From: Desulfobacter hydrogenophilus
Lineage (GTDB): Bacteria > Desulfobacterota > Desulfobacteria > Desulfobacterales > Desulfobacteraceae
Assembly: GCF_004319545.1 (NCBI RefSeq)
Contig: NZ_CP036313.1
Coordinates: 3,474,501-3,538,500 of the forward strand
Length of the DNA: 64,000 bases
Reading direction: 5' to 3'
A program made the translations under genes and the position numbers. Under the pieces are notes generated by a model. It searched no databases. It was not told the origin of the DNA and saw only the letters and a list, made by a program, of their open reading frames with translations. Shown piece after piece: positions 54,539 through 61,509 of this stretch (the stretch's first letter is position 1; each line of letters starts with the position of its first letter).

Positions 54539-55579
54539 CTAGTCGCTGGTACGAAGTTTTTCCCAGTACTTCTGATAAATTTCAATGGCCTGTCCCACGT
54601 CATTCTGGAATTCTCCTTGTTGGATGACCTTAGAGTCAGGAAAGATGGTCCGGCTGCTGCCGATGTCTGGAGCCAGCAGAGCAATGGCCGGTTCCACCGG
54701 GGTGGGGTACCCGTATTCTTCAACACAGGCCTTGGCCACTTCGGGGTTCATCATGAAGTTGATAAATGCATGGGCGCCTTTGGGGTTTCTTGCCCCTTTG
54801 GGAATAACAAAGCTGTCCACCCAGAAGCTTGCGCCTTCCTTGGGATACACATACTGGATTGCCGGATTTTCTTCCCGGGCCATCCAGGCTTCACCATTCC
54901 AGATCATGCCGATGCTGACCTCGCCTGCCAGAAAGGGCAATCTAGGAGAGTCGGAGTTGAAGAGCAGCACATTGGGCATCAACTCCTTAAGCAGCAGGTA
55001 GGCTTGTTCAATTTCCTTGGGATCCGTGGTGTTGCCGGAAAATCCCTTAATTCGCAGCGCCATGTGAAACACTTCCCTCAAATCGTCCTGGAGCAGCAGT
55101 TTACCTTTAAATTCGGGTTTCCACAGATCCTTCCATGATGTGATCTGTTCTTTGGGAATTTCGTCGGTGTTTACGGCAATGCCGGTGGACCCCCACATGT
55201 AGGGAATGGAGTAGTTGTTATCCGGGTCATAATCCTTGTTTAAAAGTTCGGGATCAAGGTTCTTCATATTGGGTAAAAGGGTATGGTCCAGTTTCATGAG
55301 CATGCCTTCCCTGCCCATCTTTGAAACAAAATAGGTTGAGGGAACAGTCACGTCATACCCGTCTTTTTTGATCAGCTTGAGTTTGGCATACATGGTCTCA
55401 TTGCTGTCATAGGTGGCGTAAACCACTTCAATGCCGGTTTTTTTGGTGAATTGCGCAATTACTGATTCAGGCAGATATTCTGTCCAGTTGTAAACATAAA
55501 TTTTTTCTGCGGCCTGGGTCTGGATTGCGGCAAGCAGCACGACAGTAAGAATAATAAGAGGTTTAAATAAGAGTTTCAT
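54539..55579 (-). CDS. potD: Spermidine/putrescine ABC transporter, substrate-binding protein
   Basis: A 346-residue periplasmic protein with a signal peptide ending near TQAAEK. The PotD-type sequence (YVYNWTEYLPESVIAQFTKK, YDVTVPSTYFVSKM, SIPYMWGSTGIAVN, MIWNGEAWMA) fits polyamine binding. It is the last gene of the pot operon and overlaps the end of potC by 17 bases. Confidence 0.93.
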   Translation of the reverse strand: MKLLFKPLIILTVVLLAAIQTQAAEKIYVYNWTEYLPESVIAQFTKKTGIEVVYATYDSNETMYAKLKLIKKDGYDVTVPSTYFVSKMGREGMLMKLDHTLLPNMKNLDPELLNKDYDPDNNYSIPYMWGSTGIAVNTDEIPKEQITSWKDLWKPEFKGKLLLQDDLREVFHMALRIKGFSGNTTDPKEIEQAYLLLKELMPNVLLFNSDSPRLPFLAGEVSIGMIWNGEAWMAREENPAIQYVYPKEGASFWVDSFVIPKGARNPKGAHAFINFMMNPEVAKACVEEYGYPTPVEPAIALLAPDIGSSRTIFPDSKVIQQGEFQNDVGQAIEIYQKYWEKLRTSD

Positions 55580-56345
55580 GCGATTTTTTCTCCTTCAACA
55601 TTAATTGACTGACAATAACCAATGCAAGGGAGAGCAGGACCAGAAGGGCGGCAAGCGCATTTACTTCGGGTTTGACTCCCACTTTAACCATTGAAAATAT
55701 TTTCAACGGCAATACATCGTAACTTGGGCCTGTAACAAATGAACTGATGATGACATCATCAAGGGACAGGGTAAAGGCCAAAAGCCAGCTTGAGATAAGT
55801 GCCGGCCGCATCATGGGCAGAATCACCCGGGCGAGAATGTTTTTTTCCGATGCCCCAAGATCCCTGGCGGCATCAAGAAGATTGGGGTCAAAATCCTGCA
55901 GTCTTCCCGTGATGGTCATGATGGTAAAGGGCAGGCAGAAGGTGATGTGGGAAAACAGCAGGGACCAGAAACCCAACCCGATACCCAGGGCGATGAAAAG
56001 GACAAGAAAAGCAATGGCCAGGATAATGTCCGGTGCCATCATCAGGGTCATGCTTGTGCCCTGGATGATTTTTCGTCCGAAAAACCGGTAACGGTTCAGT
56101 CCGATGGCGGCCAAGGCGCCGATCATTGTGGCCAGAGTGGCCGCGCATACGGCAATGACCACGGAATGACGGGCCGCTTCCATCAGGGAATGGTTTTCCA
56201 GCATGGCCGTGAACCATTTAAAGGTAAATCCGTCCCATTTCATGCCGTATTTATTCAGATTGAACGCATTGACGATCAGTACGCTGATGGGCAGATAGAG
56301 ATAGAAAAATATGCCTGCAAAGTAAAACAGCCTTAACATGTTCAT
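55563..56345 (-). CDS. potC: Spermidine/putrescine ABC transporter permease PotC
   Basis: A 260-residue permease with six membrane helices. The cytoplasmic EAA loop (LLDAARDLGASEKNILARVI) contacts the PotA ATPase. It follows potB by 4 bases and overlaps potD. Confidence 0.94.
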   Translation of the reverse strand: MNMLRLFYFAGIFFYLYLPISVLIVNAFNLNKYGMKWDGFTFKWFTAMLENHSLMEAARHSVVIAVCAATLATMIGALAAIGLNRYRFFGRKIIQGTSMTLMMAPDIILAIAFLVLFIALGIGLGFWSLLFSHITFCLPFTIMTITGRLQDFDPNLLDAARDLGASEKNILARVILPMMRPALISSWLLAFTLSLDDVIISSFVTGPSYDVLPLKIFSMVKVGVKPEVNALAALLVLLSLALVIVSQLMLKEKKSHETLI

Positions 56346-56349
56346 CCGT

Positions 56350-57204
56350 TTATTCCCTTCCCCGGTTGAAACGGCGTAACAGCAGTCCGTATCCGATCAG
56401 CATCACCGCCATAAAAAGAATCAGTACAATGCTGGTTGCCGAGCCCAGGGGCCAGTTCCTCGCGTTGAGAAATTGCTGCTGGATAAGGTTTCCCACAAGT
56501 AGTTGGCGTGCACCGCCTAAAAGGGAGGCCACATAGAAAAGCCCCATGGTGGGGACAAATACCATGATACAGCCTGCCATAATACCGGGCAGGGTAAGGG
56601 GAAAAATAATTTTTGTAAATGTACTGAACGCACCTGCACCCAGATCCCGTGCGGCTTCGATCAGCTGGAAGTTCAGTTTTTCAACGGTCGCATACAACGG
56701 CAGTACCATAAAGGGCAGCATCAGATAAAAAAGCCCTGCCAACACCGCATAATCCGTGTACATGATTTTCAAAGGGGTGTGGATGAATCCTATGCTTAAA
56801 AGGGCTTTATTTAGTACGCCATGGGTGCCCAGCACCATGCGCATGGCATAGGTCCTGACAAGGGAATTGGTCCAGAAGGGAATCATCAGAAGTATAAGGG
56901 CAGACGTGCGCCATTTCGGCGGCATCCTGGCCGTGTACCAGGCAAAGGGATATCCTAAGCCCAGGCACAACAGCGTCGTTGTCAAGGCTAATTTTACAGA
57001 ACGGGTGAATATAATGATATAGCCCGGTTCAATAAACAGCTGTGAATATGCTTTCAAAGTGAAAGAAAATTTGACCAGGTCTGCCGGATCCATGGTCAGG
57101 AAACTTGTAATGACAAGCAGCAGCAGCGGAATGACACCAAACAGGATAAACCATCCTGAGATCAGCAGGATGATGCAGAGCCGGGTGTTGTCAGGAATCT
57201 TCAT
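56350..57204 (-). CDS. potB: Spermidine/putrescine ABC transporter permease PotB
   Basis: A 284-residue permease with six membrane helices and an EAA loop (LIEAARDLGAGAFSTFTKII). The ATG at 57204 is chosen because the longer frame (to 57291) would overlap most of the potA end; the chosen start overlaps potA by 14 bases. It belongs to the potABCD operon. Confidence 0.92.
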   Translation of the reverse strand: MKIPDNTRLCIILLISGWFILFGVIPLLLLVITSFLTMDPADLVKFSFTLKAYSQLFIEPGYIIIFTRSVKLALTTTLLCLGLGYPFAWYTARMPPKWRTSALILLMIPFWTNSLVRTYAMRMVLGTHGVLNKALLSIGFIHTPLKIMYTDYAVLAGLFYLMLPFMVLPLYATVEKLNFQLIEAARDLGAGAFSTFTKIIFPLTLPGIMAGCIMVFVPTMGLFYVASLLGGARQLLVGNLIQQQFLNARNWPLGSATSIVLILFMAVMLIGYGLLLRRFNRGRE

Positions 57205-58282
57205 CTGGCAGAACAACCTCCCAACCCTTAACCCAGGTAATATATACCCGCTGGCCCACACTGTAGTCAAAGTCCGGGTCATCCTCATCAAAAAATTCGC
57301 AGGTTGTCAACAATAGACCGTCATCAAGACGGACCAGAGTATCAAGGGTGGATCCCCGGTAACTGCGCTCAACAATGCTGCCGGTAAAGGTTTTTATATC
57401 CTTTGGGGGTTGCTCATAAAGCCTTAGATCTTCTGGCCGAAGCAGCAGCACCACCTTGTCGCCTGGCTGGAATGACCGCTGGGTATGGGCCGTAATCTGT
57501 CGGCCAAAGATGGTGACGTCCACTTGATCGGCATCAAGCGTTTTACTGATTATCCCCGGAAAAAAATTGATATCGCCGATGAATCGGGCAACATAAAGAT
57601 TCTCCGGTTCCTCGTAAACCTGGCGGGGGGTGCCAAGCTGGGCAATTCTGCCCTCCTGCATCACCAGGATTCTGTCCGACATGGACAAGGCCTCTTCCTG
57701 GTCATGGGTGACAAAGATAAAGGAGATGCCGATTTCCCGCTGCAGTTTTTTCAGTTCCATCTGCATTTCCCGGCGCAGCCGTGCATCCAGAGCAGAAAGC
57801 GGTTCGTCCAGCAGAAGAATTCTGGGGCGGTTGACAATGGCACGGGCCATGGCCACTCGCTGCTGCTGGCCGCCGGAGAGTTGATGGGGATACCGTTCCG
57901 CAAATGCTTTCATCTTTACCTGCTCAAGGGCTTGCATCACCCGTGTCTGAAGTTCCCGGCCTTTGATTTTTTTAATTTTTAAGCCAAAGGCAACATTATT
58001 GAACACAGTGAGATGGGGAAACAGAGCATAGCTTTGGAATACGGTGTTAACCTTGCGTTTTTCAGCCGGCAGGGAAAGCAAATTTTTTCCGTCAAGACGG
58101 ATGGTGCCGGTGTCAGGCTTCTCAAAACCGGCAATGATACGTAAAAGCGTTGTTTTACCGCATCCGGACGGCCCAAGAAGCGTAATAAACTCGCTTGTTT
58201 TTACGTCGAGGTCAAAATCCTGAAGAATAGGCTGACCGGAAAAAGACTTTCCTAATCCGCCAATGGAAAGAACCGATCCCAC
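57191..58282 (-). CDS. potA: Spermidine/putrescine ABC transporter ATPase PotA
   Basis: A 363-residue ABC ATPase. Walker A is GPSGCGKTT, the signature LSGGQQQRVAMARA, and Walker B LLLDEPLSALD. A C-terminal TOBE domain (from about 280) is typical of PotA. The ATG at 58288 touches the AAAGGAG site, so GTG at 58282, with a spacing of 6, is preferred. It is the first gene of the operon and powers import of polyamines. Confidence 0.93.
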   Translation of the reverse strand: MGSVLSIGGLGKSFSGQPILQDFDLDVKTSEFITLLGPSGCGKTTLLRIIAGFEKPDTGTIRLDGKNLLSLPAEKRKVNTVFQSYALFPHLTVFNNVAFGLKIKKIKGRELQTRVMQALEQVKMKAFAERYPHQLSGGQQQRVAMARAIVNRPRILLLDEPLSALDARLRREMQMELKKLQREIGISFIFVTHDQEEALSMSDRILVMQEGRIAQLGTPRQVYEEPENLYVARFIGDINFFPGIISKTLDADQVDVTIFGRQITAHTQRSFQPGDKVVLLLRPEDLRLYEQPPKDIKTFTGSIVERSYRGSTLDTLVRLDDGLLLTTCEFFDEDDPDFDYSVGQRVYITWVKGWEVVLPDEDS

Positions 58283-58288
58283 CAGCAT

Positions 58289-58832
58289 CTCCTTTGCCTG
58301 TGTTGGTGTAAAATGTGTATAAGTTACAGCGGCATAGCTGGCTTCTACCTTAAAAAACAGATTTCAGAATATATTATTTTTCATCCTTTTGTCAATTTCA
58401 AAGACGTAAGGAGCTATGGTCAATTGCATCTAAAGATATCAACATTTTATTTATTTAAAATTTTTACCCGACGTGGAATTCTCAGGACTTCTGCAAAGAT
58501 GGGGTTCCGTCATATAACCGCCTGAAACTTAAACGTTGAAGTTCAGAAAATCATGAGATACTATGATAGATATTAAAAGAAATTAAGGGTGAGGGCAAAA
58601 TCGTCGATTCTGTTTATTTTGTTTATTAATTATAAAATCAATAATGAATTCAAGATTGATATGTTTTGGTTAGCGCTGGGATTGACGCCTGTCGTCATAT
58701 GGCGTCTAAGTACCCCGCAATTATCTGAATTCAGCGGCTTGGGTCTGGCGTTTAAGGTGTGGTTGGACGAAACAAAATCAACCAGTAGTATTGTTGTTCA
58801 ACTTGTTTCATCAAACAAGGAGGCTAATTCAT
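58289..58832. other. Divergent intergenic region with a possible truncated membrane-protein fragment
   Basis: Between potA and the peptidase-like gene. A frame from the ATG at 58661 reads MFWLALGLTPVVIWRLSTPQ, then LSEFSGLGLAFKVWLDETK, like the membrane-anchored N-terminus of a signalling protein. It then runs into the next gene in another frame (to 58900). It is probably the stump of a gene cut by the arrival of the accessory region. The rest is AT-rich. Confidence 0.35.
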
Positions 58833-60266
58833 ATGAATCGCTTAAAATCCAAATTGGAAAATGCGTTAGGCAAATCAATCGACAAAATATGTCCCAATAA
58901 ATTCCATACCGTTTCGGCAAATCACTGTGCCCATTTTGTCAGCCATATGACAGGTCTTACGTTTTCATTTAATTGCAAGGAATTTAAAGGGGGAAACAGT
59001 GAACCCGGCAATATCAGGGTGCATGAGATTTTTGCCCAATGCCCAAAGGTTGGAAAATTTGAAGACAGGCCGTCCGACCGGCCGATCCTGGTTTTCGTTA
59101 CCCGAAAAGATGTTGTTGATCTTGGGCGTAAACGTATGGCAAACATCCCCCAAAAACACATCGGTGTATTGTTTGACGGTTCTGTCTATCATTATTCAAA
59201 TACCAATAATCAGGTCGTCAAATGGCTTCCTGATGAATTTTTTGATACTTTTCAGCGTATATACGAAGGCGATCAGGGACTTTTTTACGGCACAATCCCC
59301 AATTCCGATCTACAGCTACGCATTGATTCCAATGCAGAGACGGTGAGAACCGGGCTTGCCTTTTCCCTTGACAGGCGGGAAGGGAACAAATGGTATGCCC
59401 GGGCTGTTAACGCAGAAAATGACCAGGAATTTTATGTCGGCCGTGAAGTGAAAAATCAGGCCAGTCAATATTATGGCATTTTCCGGCGGGCAAGCGAGTA
59501 TGACGGGCCACAATTTGATCCGGATCATTATGTGGCGCAAATTGATCATTGGGCCTATTTACTTGAACTAACGGGATATTGTGAAAGTAAAAATTATTTC
59601 AACGTGTTCAACACCTATGACCGGGCCAAATTTACCTACGGATTTTATCAGTTTGCAGCCCACACGCCTGAAGATAATTTGATTCTGTTATTCCGCCGTT
59701 TGGTTAACCTTCCCAAAGCACAAGACTATTTTCCCGAAATAAAAATGCTGGACGGACGGTTGACCCGTGTCAATGAAAACGGCGGCACAACCGATCTTGA
59801 AACAGTTATGGAAACAGGGCCGAGGGGACAAAAGCAGCTGCAGCTGTTCATGAATTATTTGAATCCCTTCCGAAAAACAATTAACGAGCAGGAAGTCCTT
59901 CAGGTTGCACGACTGATTCACTGGACCGCAAATGACCTGGACATCGGCAGACTTCAGGTGGAAACTGCCGCTGAGATTCTTCAGAAGAAAATGAGCCGAA
60001 GATACGATCGCTGGTATGACCTGGACGGCCGGTCCGATTTGGTCTGCGCGGTAATCGCCGATATTCACCATCAGGGTAGAGCCGCCAAAAAACGGGTAAA
60101 AGCGGCCTTGGCGTCTGCCGATCCTGTGGATGCGTTAGTTCATATCAGTCCTAAATATGCCGGACGAATTGCAGATTTGAAAAAGATCAGCCAACGCCTG
60201 ATTGATGAAAGAAAGCTGGGACAAAAAGTATATGACAGCGCCGGAAATGAGTTTGTAGATAGTTAA
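58833..60266 (+). CDS. Two-part protein with Cys/His peptidase-like N-terminus and a lysozyme-like C-terminal half (hypothesis)
   Basis: A 477-residue soluble protein without a signal peptide. The N-terminal 140 residues contain SANHCAHFVSHMTGL (Cys32 candidate nucleophile) and HIGVLFDGSVYHYSN (candidate histidine), spaced as in NlpC/P60-, CHAP- or papain-like amidases. A middle linker precedes a helical C-terminal half with CESKNYFNVFNTYDRAKFTYGFYQ, a pattern that recalls lysozyme-like glycan hydrolases (Glu followed by a G-Y-Q turn). AAGGAGG lies 9 bases before the ATG. It lies divergent to the eCIS-linked genes, and could be a cell-wall-acting cargo. No family was firmly recognised. Confidence 0.6.
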   Translation: MNRLKSKLENALGKSIDKICPNKFHTVSANHCAHFVSHMTGLTFSFNCKEFKGGNSEPGNIRVHEIFAQCPKVGKFEDRPSDRPILVFVTRKDVVDLGRKRMANIPQKHIGVLFDGSVYHYSNTNNQVVKWLPDEFFDTFQRIYEGDQGLFYGTIPNSDLQLRIDSNAETVRTGLAFSLDRREGNKWYARAVNAENDQEFYVGREVKNQASQYYGIFRRASEYDGPQFDPDHYVAQIDHWAYLLELTGYCESKNYFNVFNTYDRAKFTYGFYQFAAHTPEDNLILLFRRLVNLPKAQDYFPEIKMLDGRLTRVNENGGTTDLETVMETGPRGQKQLQLFMNYLNPFRKTINEQEVLQVARLIHWTANDLDIGRLQVETAAEILQKKMSRRYDRWYDLDGRSDLVCAVIADIHHQGRAAKKRVKAALASADPVDALVHISPKYAGRIADLKKISQRLIDERKLGQKVYDSAGNEFVDS

Positions 60267-60684
60267 AAGAGAGCCCCCATAGTTATTGAAATTTACACAG
60301 GAATACCTGAATTTATTAATTAAAGGATTTCGCTCTACAGCGACAACTTGTCTTTGTTCACACAAAAAGGGATGAAAAATCAACATATTATAGCTGATTT
60401 AGAGCTATAAAATGCTCCAATGATAGAGGTGATTTCAGACGTGTCGCTGTAGAGTTAGAAAACATCTAAATTTTATGAAGAAGGTCCTCACCAGCCAGAC
60501 CGTAAGTCATTCAGCTTTATCAAAGAGCTGATCATACCCTAATCCGAATATCTCGCAAAATGGCGGTATAGTCTCGAATCTGTCTGATTCCCATAAAATA
60601 AGGCCTCGTATAGAATGCCGTGGATCGGTGAGATCATTTGAGCAGTACTGCACTTATTCCATCCGGAACCTGGGATTACCACCT
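60267..60684. other. Intergenic region with nested inverted repeats
   Basis: About 418 bases between convergent genes. CTCTACAGCGACA (60333-60345) and TGTCGCTGTAGAG (60442-60454) are exact 13-base inverted repeats, and TTATAGCT/AGCTATAA (60388-60410) forms a hairpin between them. The arrangement looks like a MITE or a structured RNA. No gene was seen. Confidence 0.6.
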
Positions 60685-61509
60685 TTAACTCTCATCCTGA
60701 ACAGCCGCAATAACCGCAGGAGTCCAACCTTCCCGTAGAGCACGTTCCAAACCGGAATAGGGATATCCTTTAAAAATTTTCATTGCCAAATCTCTATACT
60801 CAGTCTGGGAAGCCAGCAGCGTTTTCCATTTTCCAAAACAGACTTGCCGGGCAGTGAGAATCGCACCTACCAGTTTCGCCCTCTCCATATCATCCTCGAC
60901 GTAGGGTTGCAGGATTTCTGCGATCATTTCACGTGATCTAAAAAAATTCATAGCTGACTCAAGTTGGGCGTTAGGAAATGAAGAGGCAAATGTAGTTGCA
61001 CCAAGCAATTGAGTATTTGAAAAAATCGCGTTACCAAAAAAACTGTTCAGTAATTTTGCTCTTGAAAAATTCGTATTAGAAAAATCTGCTCTTTCACAGT
61101 CACATACTCGAAACATAGCCCATCCGAAAACGGCATTAAGGAATCGGCTCCCCGAAAACCGGCACTGAGTGAATATTGAACGATCAGCTTTGACATTATC
61201 CAAAACAGCACCCTCTAAATTTGTCAGCTCAAAATTTGTACCTCTGAGATCAGCACCATTTAAATTCGCACCACTCAAATCGACTTGGATTAAGTGACTC
61301 CTGGACAAGTCTGCACCGTCAAGTTTAGCGTTGCGAAGCGATACATTTTCAATGAGAATGCCTGATATGTCTGTACCGGTCAAATCCTCACCGTATGATC
61401 TGTTTTTTTTGAGCCTTTGAAGCCGACTTATCATATCCGAATTTTTCACAATCATCTCCTTGAATATTAGAGCACCGCAGGATCGTGTTTTATGAGGCCC
61501 TGTGAGCAT
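60685..61509 (-). CDS. Pentapeptide-repeat protein
   Basis: A 274-residue protein with about 27 pentapeptide units at 45-180 (A(D/N)LXX pattern: LRNAKLDGADLSRSHLIQVD, LSGANLNGADLRGTNFELTN), which form a right-handed beta-helix. The C-terminal 90 residues are helical. The ATG shares a base with the stop of the DUF4157 gene (TGATG), so the two are coupled. A strong AAGGAG (61456-61461) with a GTG start at 61449 is an alternative shorter start. Known roles of such helices include DNA mimicry and gyrase protection; here it may be an immunity or adaptor factor of the eCIS-linked partner (inference). Confidence 0.8.
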   Translation of the reverse strand: MLTGPHKTRSCGALIFKEMIVKNSDMISRLQRLKKNRSYGEDLTGTDISGILIENVSLRNAKLDGADLSRSHLIQVDLSGANLNGADLRGTNFELTNLEGAVLDNVKADRSIFTQCRFSGSRFLNAVFGWAMFRVCDCERADFSNTNFSRAKLLNSFFGNAIFSNTQLLGATTFASSFPNAQLESAMNFFRSREMIAEILQPYVEDDMERAKLVGAILTARQVCFGKWKTLLASQTEYRDLAMKIFKGYPYSGLERALREGWTPAVIAAVQDES

